64,000 nt of DNA, taken from contig NZ_CP032550.1 of NCBI RefSeq assembly GCF_009735645.1, positions 2,604,001 through 2,668,000 on the forward strand, given 5' to 3'. Positions 8,660 to 17,297 of this stretch are shown one piece after another (position 1 is the stretch's first letter; every line of letters starts with the position of its first letter). Below the pieces are notes generated by a model, which saw only the letters and a program-made list of their open reading frames with translations, had not been told where the DNA came from and ran no database searches. The DNA comes from Microbacterium oryzae. Its GTDB lineage: Bacteria; Actinomycetota; Actinomycetes; Actinomycetales; Microbacteriaceae. Position numbers and translations under genes: made by a program.

Positions 8660-9565
8660 ATGAGCGACGTCGCGGTCTACTTCGGTCGGGCTGATCAGCT
8701 GCTCGACGATTCCTTCGAGGGCGAGCCCGACATCCGGGCCATCGACGCGGAGCATGCGACGGTGTCGGTGTTCGACGCCGGTCTCATGCGCGGCGACGGG
8801 GTGTTCGAAGCGACGACCGTCGTGGGCGGCGTCCCCCTCGCCTGGCATCTGCACACGCGGCGGCTGCGGCAGTCGGCGGCCGCGCTGGAGCTCCCGCTGC
8901 CGAACCCCCGCGCCCTCCATGCATTCGCGGCCGCGGCCATCCGACACAGCCGAGTGACCGAGGCTCACATCAAGGTGATCGTCACGCGCGGCGGGCCGGA
9001 TGAGGTTCCCACGGTGTTCGCGGTGGTCGGCGCCGCCTCCGCGCGGAAGAGGCCCGAGGTCGCGATCGCGACGCTCGAGCGGGAGCTCATGCGCGACTCC
9101 GCGCAGCGCGCGCCCTGGCTCCTGGTCGGGGCGAAGACGCTGTCCTACGCGCCGAACATGGCCGCGCGGCGCGAGTACGAGCGGCGCGGAGTGCAGAACG
9201 CCGTCTTCGTCACGCGCGACGGGTTCCTACTGGAGGGTCCGCAGTCATCGATCGTGCTGCGCGAGGGCGACCGCGTGGTGACGCCGCACCCGCGCATCGG
9301 CATCCTGCACGGCACGACCCAGGTCGAGGTGTTCGCCTGGGCGGCACTGAACGGTCTGCAGACCTCGTACGAGGACATCGCCGCCGATCGGCTCCTCCGC
9401 GCGGATCAGGTGTGGATGATGGGCGGCTCGTTCGTCCAGTCCGTGACGGCGGTCGACGGCCATCCGATCGCGCACGACCGCGCCCGGACCGACGCGATCA
9501 ACGCCTTCATGCAGACCGAGCGAGACGCCATCGACGCCTGGACGCGCGATCACGCCCCCGGCTGA
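8660..9565 (+). CDS. Fold-type IV PLP enzyme (PabC/BCAT-like)
   Basis: This 301-residue protein of aminotransferase class IV is similar in layout to 4-amino-4-deoxychorismate lyase (PabC) and branched-chain aminotransferases. Seen are 'VFDAGLMRGDGVFEA' near residue 35, the PLP lysine in 'VGAKTLSYAPNMAA' (about residue 155), and 'GPQSSIVLREGD' and 'GILHGTTQ' in the C-terminal half. If PabC, it would release pyruvate from aminodeoxychorismate to give p-aminobenzoate for folate synthesis. No pabAB gene is adjacent, so an amino-acid aminotransferase remains possible. It ends 16 bp inside the convergent NERD gene. Confidence 0.82.
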   Translation: MSDVAVYFGRADQLLDDSFEGEPDIRAIDAEHATVSVFDAGLMRGDGVFEATTVVGGVPLAWHLHTRRLRQSAAALELPLPNPRALHAFAAAAIRHSRVTEAHIKVIVTRGGPDEVPTVFAVVGAASARKRPEVAIATLERELMRDSAQRAPWLLVGAKTLSYAPNMAARREYERRGVQNAVFVTRDGFLLEGPQSSIVLREGDRVVTPHPRIGILHGTTQVEVFAWAALNGLQTSYEDIAADRLLRADQVWMMGGSFVQSVTAVDGHPIAHDRARTDAINAFMQTERDAIDAWTRDHAPG

Positions 9566-10539
9566 TCGACCGGGTCGCTCCCGAAGGTCGTCGCGTCGGC
9601 ACCCAGCGCGGCGAGCGTCCGGAACACCGCGGCGTTGTCGCGCTGCATGTCCTCGCTCGTCGGGCGTCCGGCGAGCACGCTCAGGCACTCCTCGAGCCCT
9701 GCCGCGCCTGCGACGACCCACGTCGTCGCACCGCCGGCGGTCTGGTCCTTCTGCTTGAGGTGCGCCTCGGCCGTCTCGTGCGAGTACAGCACGCAGGTGT
9801 CGAACCAGATGGGCTCGGAGATCTCCTCCTCCACGAACCGGGACAGCTGCTGCGCGTGGCGCCGCACCTGCACCACGGGCGACCGCTCGCCGACGTGCCG
9901 GTGGATCGAGATCGACGACGCTTCGCGATCGCTGCGCAGCTGCAGGGCGAAGCGCTCGCCGAGGCTCGTCTCGTCGATGAGCTTGCCGAAATCGGGGTGC
10001 ACCTCGGATGGCCGCACCCCGTCGAAGAGGATCCCCTGCCAGCGCTTGTTCTCGATCACCACGCGCGCGCCGTCGAGCAGCAGGACGTGGTCCACCTGCG
10101 TGACGAAGCTCGCCGGGGACCCCTCGTCCGGCATGAACACGACGTTGGTGAGGAGGCTCCCGCGCAGGCCGAGCTGCTCGCAGACCCGCAGGATCAGACG
10201 GCGCGAGGCCGCCTCCCACTTGAGGCCCGTGGCGAGGGTCTCCCGCGCGCGGCGAGCGACGTCCTGCGAGTTGCGCACGTCGGAGCGCATGCGCTCGACC
10301 TCGCGATCGTGCTCGTCGGACAGCGCGACGACCTGACGCTCGTGATTCTGCGCGAGGCTCGCGACCTGCTCCTCATGCGTGCGGTTCTGCTCGCCCACCT
10401 CGGTCGCGTGCGTCGCCTCGATCTCGTCGATGCGCTGCGCCGTCCGCTTCCGGTCGCGGCGCATCACGACCAGAAGCACCACCACCGCGATGAGCAGCAC
10501 CGCCGCCACCGCGCACGCCACCCAGAGCCACTGCGTCAT
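9550..10539 (-). CDS. Membrane-anchored NERD-domain protein
   Basis: The product has about 329 residues: an N-terminal transmembrane helix (about residues 5-27), a charged coiled-coil stretch (about 30-95), and then a NERD (nuclease-related) domain. The sequence 'VTQVDHVLLLDGARVVIENK' shows the Asp and Glu-x-Lys spacing of PD-(D/E)xK nucleases, so a nuclease active site may be present. The layout resembles RmuC-like tethered nucleases, but I would not call it RmuC. I chose the ATG at 10539, preceded by AGGTGG; a GTG at 10554 is also possible and adds five residues. Function unproven; a role in DNA processing is inference from the domain. Confidence 0.8.
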   Translation of the reverse strand: MTQWLWVACAVAAVLLIAVVVLLVVMRRDRKRTAQRIDEIEATHATEVGEQNRTHEEQVASLAQNHERQVVALSDEHDREVERMRSDVRNSQDVARRARETLATGLKWEAASRRLILRVCEQLGLRGSLLTNVVFMPDEGSPASFVTQVDHVLLLDGARVVIENKRWQGILFDGVRPSEVHPDFGKLIDETSLGERFALQLRSDREASSISIHRHVGERSPVVQVRRHAQQLSRFVEEEISEPIWFDTCVLYSHETAEAHLKQKDQTAGGATTWVVAGAAGLEECLSVLAGRPTSEDMQRDNAAVFRTLAALGADATTFGSDPVDQPGA

Positions 10540-10637
10540 ATCCACGCGAGCCACCTCATCACATCAGACGGCCATCCGAGCGGCGGCGTTCCGGAGATCG
10601 TGGACTGCGTCCTGAAAGATCTTCGCCGTGCCGCCGA

Positions 10638-11525
10638 TCACGTCTGGGGAAGAGCGGCGAACGCGTCCGCCAGGGCCGCGCGCGCTGCCCGCACGCCGGG
10701 CAGCGCGCGGGCGGAGAGACGTGCGGCGGTGAAGACATCGCGCCGCGGCGCGCCGGGCAGATCGATCAGACGCAGCTCCGCCTCCTCGGCCGCCAGAGCG
10801 AGGCCGGGGATGAGTCCGACCGCGTGCCCCGCGGCGATGAGGCGCAGGTGGGCGGACAGGTCGGTCGCCTCGTAGCGCACGTCGGGCTCGAAGCCGGCGG
10901 CGCGGCACTGCTGCACGGTCCACGCGCGCGCGGCCGTGCCCTCCGGCTCCATCACCCACGCCGCCTCCCGCGCCTCGCCGAGTGCGCGCACCCCGCTCCT
11001 CGCGCCCACGGCGAGGCGGATCGGGTCGCGCCCGAGCAGCTCCCGGTCGAGTCCCGCGCGATGCGGGCGCGTATGGCCCGGGTACTGCTCCGCCATGGCC
11101 AGGTCGAAGGCGCCCGCCTCCGTCTCGAACAGCCCGTGCTCCGGCGGCGTGACGATCACCTCCACCCGATATCCGGGAAGCGCGTCGAGCATGCGGGGGA
11201 TGAGCGTGCGCGCGCTGGTCTGCAGCGCCGCGATCCGCAGCGGAGCCGCCGACGGCGCGAGCGTGGCGAGATCGCCGTGCAGGGACTCCTGGGCGGCGAG
11301 CATCCCCTGGGCATGACGCGCCACCGCCTCGCCGGCCGAGGTGAGCCGCAGCCCCCGGCCTTCCGGTGCGAGCAGATCGACGCCGACCTCGCGCTCCAGC
11401 TGCCGCAGCTGGTGCGAGATCGTCGAGGCGCTGTAGTTCAGCGCGGCGGCGACCGCAGCGATCGTGCCCCGCATGCGCAGCTCGTGCAGGAGCAGCAGAC
11501 CTCGTCCGTTCCACAACGCGACCAT
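10638..11525 (-). CDS. LysR-family transcriptional regulator
   Basis: This 295-residue LysR-type regulator has an N-terminal winged helix-turn-helix (about residues 8-65, including 'NYSASTISHQLRQLEREVG') and a C-terminal effector-binding domain of periplasmic-binding-protein fold. It is divergent from putA with only 99 bp between the start codons, so it probably controls proline utilisation and itself. The ATG at 11525 is preferred because TATCTT lies exactly six bases upstream, giving a leaderless mRNA, while the in-frame extension to 11591 would run across that promoter. The inducer is unknown; proline or pyrroline-5-carboxylate would fit. Confidence 0.88.
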   Translation of the reverse strand: MVALWNGRGLLLLHELRMRGTIAAVAAALNYSASTISHQLRQLEREVGVDLLAPEGRGLRLTSAGEAVARHAQGMLAAQESLHGDLATLAPSAAPLRIAALQTSARTLIPRMLDALPGYRVEVIVTPPEHGLFETEAGAFDLAMAEQYPGHTRPHRAGLDRELLGRDPIRLAVGARSGVRALGEAREAAWVMEPEGTAARAWTVQQCRAAGFEPDVRYEATDLSAHLRLIAAGHAVGLIPGLALAAEEAELRLIDLPGAPRRDVFTAARLSARALPGVRAARAALADAFAALPQT

Positions 11526-11527
11526 CG

Positions 11528-11542
11528 TTCGAAGATATCGAA
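11528..11542. promoter_or_regulatory. LysR-type T-N11-A box overlapping the regulator promoter
   Basis: TTCGAAGATATCGAA is an inverted repeat with 5-bp arms (TTCGA/TCGAA) and contains the T-N11-A spacing typical of LysR sites. It overlaps the -10 hexamer (TATCTT on the minus strand, 11537-11532) of the LysR gene and lies 83 bp before putA, a good position for autorepression together with putA control. Confidence 0.55.
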
Positions 11543-11624
11543 GAGTCAGACGCGAGGAAACGGCCTTTTCCCGTGGAGTCCACGAGCGCACACTGGAGAC
11601 GACCCTCTCGAGAAAGACCTCGTC

Positions 11625-14600
11625 ATGACCACCGTCGCTCCGTCATCCGCCGCCACCTCGGAACCCCTGCCCGGCATCGACCGGCAGCTCGCCGAGGCGG
11701 CCATCGCCCAGGTGCGCACCTGGCTCGCCGCCGCGCGGGACGAGAAGGTCGACGCCTCGGCGAAGAACCTCGCCGGCGTCCTCCGCGACCCGAACGGCCT
11801 CGCCTTCACGGTCGGCTTCGTCGACGGCGTCGTCCGCCCCGAGGACACGCGCGTCGCCGCGCGGAACCTCGCGAACCTCGTCCCGCTCATCCCGCGCTTC
11901 CTCCCCGCGCCGCTGCGCGGGCTCATCCGCCTGGGCGGTGCGTTCGCGCCGGCGCTGCCGGGCGTCGTCGTGCCCGCGAGCCGCGTGGTGCTGCGCCAGA
12001 TGGTGCGTCACCTCATCGTCGACGCGCGCGACGAGAAGCTCGGGAAGACCCTCGCCGAACTCCGCGGCGAGGGCGTGCAGCTCAACGTGAACCTGCTCGG
12101 CGAAGCCATCCTCGGTCAGCGCGAGGCCGACCGCCGCCTCTCCGGCACCCGCCGTCTCCTCGAGCGCGACGACGTCGACTACGTCTCCATCAAGGTCTCG
12201 TCGACGGTCGCGCCGCACAGCCCGTGGGCGTTTGAGGAGGCCGTCACGCACGCGGTCGACGCCCTCGCGCCGCTGTATGAGACGGCGAAGGCCAACGGCA
12301 CCTTCATCAACCTCGACATGGAGGAGTACAAGGACCTCGACCTCACGCTCGCGGTCTTCATGCGGCTCCTCGAGCGCCCGGAGTTCCTCGGCCTCGAGGC
12401 CGGCATCGTTCTCCAGGCATATCTCCCCGATGCCCTCGGCGCGATGATGCGCCTGCAGGAATGGGCGCAGGAGCGCGTCCAGCGCGGCGGGGCCGCCATC
12501 AAGGTGCGCGTCGTGAAGGGCGCGAACCTTCCCATGGAGCAGGTCGACGCCGAGACCCATGGCTGGCCGCTCGCGACGTGGCAGAGCAAGCAGCACACCG
12601 ACGCGTCGTACAAGGCCGTGCTCGACTACGCGCTCCACCCCGAGCGCATCGCGAACGTCCGCCTCGGCATCGCCGGTCACAACCTCTTCGACATCGCCCT
12701 CGCCTGGCTGCTCGCCAAGAAGCGCGGCATCGCGGATGGCCGGGGCGTCGAATTCGAGATGCTGCTGGGGATGGCCACGGCGCAGGCCGCCGTCGTCCGC
12801 CGCGACGTCGGCTCGCTGCTGCTCTACACGCCCGTCGTGCACCCGCGGGAGTTCGACGTCGCGATCGCCTATCTCATCCGGCGGCTCGAGGAGGGAGCGA
12901 GCCACGAGAACTTCATGTCGGCGGTGTTCGACCTCGATGCCGACCCCGCGCTCTTCGATCGCGAGAAGGAGCGCTTCCTCACCTCGATCGACCTCATCCC
13001 GCACGACCTGCCGAAGCCGAACCGCGTGCAGGATCGGCGGGAGCCGCAGCCCGAGGGGCCGCGCGACGGCTTCCGCAACACCCCGGACAGCGCCCCGAGC
13101 ATCGCGGGCAACCGCGAATGGGCCACCGTCATCCGCTCGCGCATGGAGCACTCCACGCTCGGCGAGGAGACGCTCGCACAGCACACCCTCCGCACCCTCG
13201 ACGAGGTCGACGCGATGGTCGCCGACGCGCTCGCCGCGGGCGAGGGATGGCGCGCGCTCGGCCCCGACGGACGCGCGGCCATCCTGCATCGCGCGGGCGA
13301 CGTGCTCGAGGCGCACCGCGCCGATCTCCTCGAGGTCATGGGCTCGGAGTGCGGCAAGGTCATCGAACAGGGCGACCCCGAGGTCTCCGAGGCGATCGAC
13401 TTCGCGCACTACTACGCCGAGAGCGCTCAGCACCTCGCCGACGTCGACGGTGCGACGTTCGACCCGGCCCGCCTCACCGTCGTGACGCCGCCGTGGAACT
13501 TCCCGGTGGCCATCCCCGCCGGCTCGACACTCGCCGCGCTCGCCGCAGGGTCACCGGTCATCCTCAAGCCCGCATCGCAGGCGCGGCGCTGCGGCGCCGT
13601 GCTCGCCGAGGCGCTGTGGGAGGCGGGCGTCCCGCGCGACGTGCTGCACCTCGCGCGCGTCGAGGAGAACGACCTCGGTCGCCGTCTCGTGTCGCACGAG
13701 AGCGTCGAGCGCGTCATCCTCACCGGCGCGTACGAGACCGCGGAGCTCTTCCGCTCGTTCCGCCGCGACCTGCCGCTCCTCGCCGAGACGAGCGGCAAGA
13801 ACGCGATCATCGTCACGCCGTCGGCGGACCTCGATCTCGCCGCGAAGGACGTCGCCTACTCGGCGTTCGGGCACGCGGGGCAGAAGTGCTCGGCGGCATC
13901 CCTCGTCGTGCTCGTCGGATCCGTCGCGCAGAGCGAGCGCTTCCGCCGCCAGCTCATCGACGCCGTCGAGGGCTACGCCGTGGGCATGCCCTGGGAGGCC
14001 ACCTCGCGCATCGGGCCGCTGATCGGCCCCGCGGAGGGCAAGCTGCAGCGCGCGCTGACGGAGCTCGAACCCGGTCAGCGCTGGGTGCGCCAGCCGCGCA
14101 AGCTCGATGACGAGGGGCGCATGTGGACGCCCGGCATCCGCGAGGGCGTGCAGGCCGGGAGCGAGTTCCACCTCACGGAGTACTTCGGCCCCGTGCTCGG
14201 CATCATGACCGCCGAGACGCTCGACGAGGCGATCGACATCGTCCGCGCGGTCGACTACGGCCTCACCTCCGGCCTCCACGCCCTCGACGAGGCGGAGATC
14301 GCCCGCTGGCTCGAGCGCATCGACGTCGGCAACGCCTACGTCAACCGCGGCACCACCGGCGCCATCGTGCAACGGCAGCCGTTCGGCGGCTGGAAGAAGT
14401 CGTCGGTCGGCGCGGGCACCAAGGCCGGCGGCCCGAGCTACCTCTTCGGCCTCGGCCACTGGTCCGATGCCCCGGTGCGCACGCAGGGCGAGACGGATGG
14501 CGCCGGGCGCCGCGCGCTGTCGGCCGTCGGCGAGGCGGATGGCCAGGGCTGGCTGGAGTCGGCCCTCGCGACCGACATCGCCGCGTTCGCCGACGAGTTC

Positions 14601-15080
14601 GGCGTCGCACGCGACGCGCAGGGCCTGCGGCTCGAGCAGAACGTGCTGCGCTACGCGCCCGTTCCCGTGACGGTGCGGTACGAGGACCGTCCGGTCGTCG
14701 AGCTCGTGCGCGTCGTCGCGGCCGGCCTCCGCGCCGGTGCCGCGATCGTCGTCAGCACGCCGGTGGCGCTGCCGGCATCGGTCGCCTCCTGGCTCGGCGC
14801 GGAGGGGGTCGAGATCGCCTTCGATGACGCGGACGCGTGGGCGAAACGGGCCCGCGACCTCGCGCGCACCGGCGGGCGCGTCCGCCTGGTCGGGGCGCCG
14901 CTCGACGAGGTCATCGCCGCGACCGACGGCGCCCCGAACGTCGCGGTCTACGGCGGTCCGGTGACCTCCGCCGGGCGCGTGGAGATGCTGCCGTTCCTGC
15001 ACGAGCAGGCGGTGTCGGTCACCGCGCACCGCTTCGGCAACGAGCGCCGCTACGAGATCCCCGGCCTCGCCGACGCCTGA
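11625..15080 (+). CDS. putA: Bifunctional proline dehydrogenase / glutamate-semialdehyde dehydrogenase
   Basis: This 1151-residue fusion oxidises proline in two steps: an FAD-dependent proline dehydrogenase barrel (about residues 25-480) makes pyrroline-5-carboxylate, and an aldehyde dehydrogenase domain (about 530-980) makes glutamate with NAD+. Visible in the second part are 'VTPPWNFPVAIPAGS', the catalytic Glu in 'LAETSGKNA', and the catalytic Cys755 in 'GHAGQKCSAAS'. There is no N-terminal ribbon-helix-helix domain, so it does not repress itself as E. coli PutA does; the divergent LysR gene probably does that job. The C-terminal 170 residues form an extra domain found in long PutA proteins. 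It also receives pyrroline-5-carboxylate from RocD, encoded at 48.3 kb. Confidence 0.95.
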   Translation: MTTVAPSSAATSEPLPGIDRQLAEAAIAQVRTWLAAARDEKVDASAKNLAGVLRDPNGLAFTVGFVDGVVRPEDTRVAARNLANLVPLIPRFLPAPLRGLIRLGGAFAPALPGVVVPASRVVLRQMVRHLIVDARDEKLGKTLAELRGEGVQLNVNLLGEAILGQREADRRLSGTRRLLERDDVDYVSIKVSSTVAPHSPWAFEEAVTHAVDALAPLYETAKANGTFINLDMEEYKDLDLTLAVFMRLLERPEFLGLEAGIVLQAYLPDALGAMMRLQEWAQERVQRGGAAIKVRVVKGANLPMEQVDAETHGWPLATWQSKQHTDASYKAVLDYALHPERIANVRLGIAGHNLFDIALAWLLAKKRGIADGRGVEFEMLLGMATAQAAVVRRDVGSLLLYTPVVHPREFDVAIAYLIRRLEEGASHENFMSAVFDLDADPALFDREKERFLTSIDLIPHDLPKPNRVQDRREPQPEGPRDGFRNTPDSAPSIAGNREWATVIRSRMEHSTLGEETLAQHTLRTLDEVDAMVADALAAGEGWRALGPDGRAAILHRAGDVLEAHRADLLEVMGSECGKVIEQGDPEVSEAIDFAHYYAESAQHLADVDGATFDPARLTVVTPPWNFPVAIPAGSTLAALAAGSPVILKPASQARRCGAVLAEALWEAGVPRDVLHLARVEENDLGRRLVSHESVERVILTGAYETAELFRSFRRDLPLLAETSGKNAIIVTPSADLDLAAKDVAYSAFGHAGQKCSAASLVVLVGSVAQSERFRRQLIDAVEGYAVGMPWEATSRIGPLIGPAEGKLQRALTELEPGQRWVRQPRKLDDEGRMWTPGIREGVQAGSEFHLTEYFGPVLGIMTAETLDEAIDIVRAVDYGLTSGLHALDEAEIARWLERIDVGNAYVNRGTTGAIVQRQPFGGWKKSSVGAGTKAGGPSYLFGLGHWSDAPVRTQGETDGAGRRALSAVGEADGQGWLESALATDIAAFADEFGVARDAQGLRLEQNVLRYAPVPVTVRYEDRPVVELVRVVAAGLRAGAAIVVSTPVALPASVASWLGAEGVEIAFDDADAWAKRARDLARTGGRVRLVGAPLDEVIAATDGAPNVAVYGGPVTSAGRVEMLPFLHEQAVSVTAHRFGNERRYEIPGLADA

Positions 15081-15101
15081 GCGAATGCGGCGGGGGCCTG
15101 C

Positions 15102-16484
15102 TCAGTCCAGGCCGAGCAGGGTGAGCGGGTGCGTCAGACGCCACCAGAACGACGGCGCCGGCACGTCGTCGGTGAGGGCGAGGTCGACCGATGTGTCATC
15201 GAGCCCGCCCTGAACGGTGAGGGTCCCGACCACGTCGCCGGCCTCGGCACCGACCTCGACGTCGTAGTCGGGGTCGGTGGCGGGCGCCACGCCCTGCCAC
15301 GAGATCACCTCGGCCTCGTCGGCGGTGACGATCGTGCTCTGCGCGCCCCACGGGGTGCGCACATGCGCGACGGGCACATCGGGGGCGACGGCGGTGGTGA
15401 GCTGGATGCCCTCCTCCAGCTGCTCGAGGAGGCTGCGGCTCACGGTCTCGCGGCTCTCCTCGTCGGGCTGGCCGATCACCGCGGAGTACAGGGTGACGGT
15501 CGTCTGGCCGATCGTGACGTTCTTCACGGCAAGGAGGTTCCAGTAGGGCGTGCCCGTCGACCAGAGCGAGCCGGTCTTGAGGCCCACCACGCCCTCGTCG
15601 TCGATCAGGGGGTTCGAGTTGGGGACGACTCCCGCTCCGGGCAGCGTCACCGACTTCTCCGCGACGATCGATGCGAGCACCGGGTTCTGCATCGCGATGT
15701 CGGCGAGCGAGATGAGCGAGCGCGTGTCGGCGACGTTCCCGGGGTCGATGCCGCTGGGATCCGTCACCGTGATGCCGGTGAGGTCGTGCTCGTCGAGCCA
15801 CACCCGTGCGTCCACGAGCCAGGCCTCCTGTGTGCCCCACATCTCGTCGACGAGCCGGTCGATGTAGTTGTTGGCCGAGCCGAGGAGCACGCCCTGCAGC
15901 ATCTGCTGCAGGGTCAGCGTGCCGTCGACGGGCACGTCGAGAGAGGACTCCTGCGCGTAGAGGTACGTCCAGTACTCGTCGCTGTCGGCCTGCGTGAACG
16001 CGTACGAGGGGCCATCCTCGCCCGGCTCGAGCTGCGCGCGCTCGATGATCATGAGCGCCGTGATCACCTTGGTGATGCTGGCCATCGGCAGCACCTCGTC
16101 GTTCGACGAGATCGGACCTCCCGGCCCGCCGACCGCGGCGAGGGCCGCGCTGCCGTCCGCCGGCCAGGTGACCGGGAACTCCTCGCCGATCGGCGTCTCG
16201 ACGGTGAGGTCGGAGATCGTCGGCGCGGCCTCGGTCAGCGGCCAGAGACCGCAGCCTGCGACGTACGCGAGGGCGAGCGCTCCGGCGGTCGCGGCGGGGC
16301 CGAGCCACACGCGGTGATGCCGTCGCGGCGGCAGCAGCGAGGGCTCGACGGGAACGAGGCGGCTCGTGCTGAGCGGGCCGGCGGCCGGCATCGCGGCCAC
16401 CGTGTCGGGGTCCACCCATCCCAGGGCCGTGAGCAGCGTCGCTTCGGCGGCGGGCTCGCGGGCCGGGGTGTCGTCGGAGGGCAC
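15102..16484 (-). CDS. Serine-type D-alanyl-D-alanine carboxypeptidase
   Basis: This 460-residue penicillin-binding protein has a 60-residue cytoplasmic N-terminus, one membrane anchor (about residues 62-79) and an extracellular peptidase S11 domain. All three active-site motifs are present: S136-I-T-K139, S203-A-N205 and K303-T-G. It would trim the terminal D-Ala from peptidoglycan pentapeptides. The GTG start is supported by TAGCGT (16496-16491 on this strand) six bases upstream, a leaderless arrangement. It lies back to back with the thiamine transporter operon and ends 22 bp from putA. Confidence 0.9.
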   Translation of the reverse strand: MPSDDTPAREPAAEATLLTALGWVDPDTVAAMPAAGPLSTSRLVPVEPSLLPPRRHHRVWLGPAATAGALALAYVAGCGLWPLTEAAPTISDLTVETPIGEEFPVTWPADGSAALAAVGGPGGPISSNDEVLPMASITKVITALMIIERAQLEPGEDGPSYAFTQADSDEYWTYLYAQESSLDVPVDGTLTLQQMLQGVLLGSANNYIDRLVDEMWGTQEAWLVDARVWLDEHDLTGITVTDPSGIDPGNVADTRSLISLADIAMQNPVLASIVAEKSVTLPGAGVVPNSNPLIDDEGVVGLKTGSLWSTGTPYWNLLAVKNVTIGQTTVTLYSAVIGQPDEESRETVSRSLLEQLEEGIQLTTAVAPDVPVAHVRTPWGAQSTIVTADEAEVISWQGVAPATDPDYDVEVGAEAGDVVGTLTVQGGLDDTSVDLALTDDVPAPSFWWRLTHPLTLLGLD

Positions 16485-16540
16485 CTGCCTACGCTACCGG
16501 TTCGCGCCCGGACGATGCGGCGCCGATGAGCGCATGCGAC

Positions 16541-16546
16541 TAGAAT
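16541..16546 (+). promoter_or_regulatory. -10 box of the riboswitch-ykoEDC transcript
   Basis: TAGAAT at this position would start transcription at about 16553, immediately before the first stem of the TPP riboswitch. No convincing -35 is visible at the expected distance. Confidence 0.6.
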
Positions 16547-16554
16547 CGGCCGCA

Positions 16555-16645
16555 CATCACACGGGAGTCCGCCGAGCCGGACTGAGAGGACGCGAGCCGC
16601 GCGTCGACCGTCGAACCTGATCCGGGTCATGCCGGCGAAGGAAGG
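16555..16645 (+). promoter_or_regulatory. TPP riboswitch (THI element)
   Basis: All conserved blocks of the thiamine pyrophosphate aptamer are present: ACGGGAGTCC at the first stem, CTGAGAGG in the pyrimidine-sensing arm, and then ACCGTCGAACCTGATCCGGG and the closing strand ending GGCGAAGGAAG. The aptamer ends just before the ATG at 16653, and the AAGGAGAA ribosome binding site (16640-16650) lies directly at its 3' end. Control by sequestering the ribosome binding site is therefore more likely than transcription termination. It would shut off ykoEDC when TPP is plentiful. Confidence 0.93.
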
Positions 16646-16652
16646 AGAACGA

Positions 16653-17297
16653 ATGTCCGCGTCCGTTTCCGGAACCCAGACACCTGCCGCACGGCGCCGC
16701 TCCTCGTGGCGCGTCGTCGACATCGTCGTCGCGAGCGTCATCGGCGTCGCGTCCGGCGTCGTGTTCTGGCTGTGGGGCCAGGCCTGGCCCGCCCTCGACA
16801 GCCTGCTGTCGTTCACGCCCGGTCTGTCGGGCCTCCTGTCGGGCGGATGGCTGTTCGCCGGCGTCCTGGGAGGTCTCGTCATCCGCAAGCCGGGCGCCGC
16901 GCTCTACGCCGAGGTCGTGGCGGCCGTCGTCTCCATGCTCGTCGGCACCCAGTGGGGCTTCACGACCCTCATCTGGGGCATCGTGCAGGGCATCGGCGCC
17001 GAGCTCGGCTTCGCGATCCTCGCGTACTCGAGCTGGCGCATCACGGGAGCGCTGCTCTCCGGCGCCCTCGCCGGCGTCGCCGTCGGCATCCTCGACACGA
17101 ACTTCTCGTCGATCGCGGCTTACGCGTTCGAGGCCCGCACGATCTACTTCGTCGCGGCGGTCGTCTCCGGCATCGTGATCGCCGGTCTGCTGTCGTACCT
17201 CATCACGCGCGCGCTCGCGGCGACGGGGGCGCTCGACCGGTTCGCCTCGGGCCGCGAGCTGCGGACGGCAGGGCGCGGGGCGACCGGAGCAGCGTGA
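16653..17297 (+). CDS. ykoE: ECF transporter S component, YkoE (thiamine/HMP)
   Basis: This 214-residue integral membrane protein with about five to six hydrophobic helices is the substrate-binding S component of an energy-coupling-factor importer. It contains 'WPALDSLLSFTPGLSG' and 'GTQWGFTTLIWGIVQGIGAE', typical of YkoE. Together with the TPP riboswitch directly upstream and YkoD/YkoC downstream, it should take up thiamine or its hydroxymethyl-pyrimidine precursor. The start ATG follows AAGGAGAACGA. Its stop overlaps the GTG start of ykoD (GTGA). Confidence 0.92.
   Translation: MSASVSGTQTPAARRRSSWRVVDIVVASVIGVASGVVFWLWGQAWPALDSLLSFTPGLSGLLSGGWLFAGVLGGLVIRKPGAALYAEVVAAVVSMLVGTQWGFTTLIWGIVQGIGAELGFAILAYSSWRITGALLSGALAGVAVGILDTNFSSIAAYAFEARTIYFVAAVVSGIVIAGLLSYLITRALAATGALDRFASGRELRTAGRGATGAA

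Noticed and set aside
11643..13433. 596-codon minus-strand frame inside putA
   Set aside because: Asp/Glu/Val/Arg-rich antisense of the proline dehydrogenase half; putA itself shows complete catalytic motifs.
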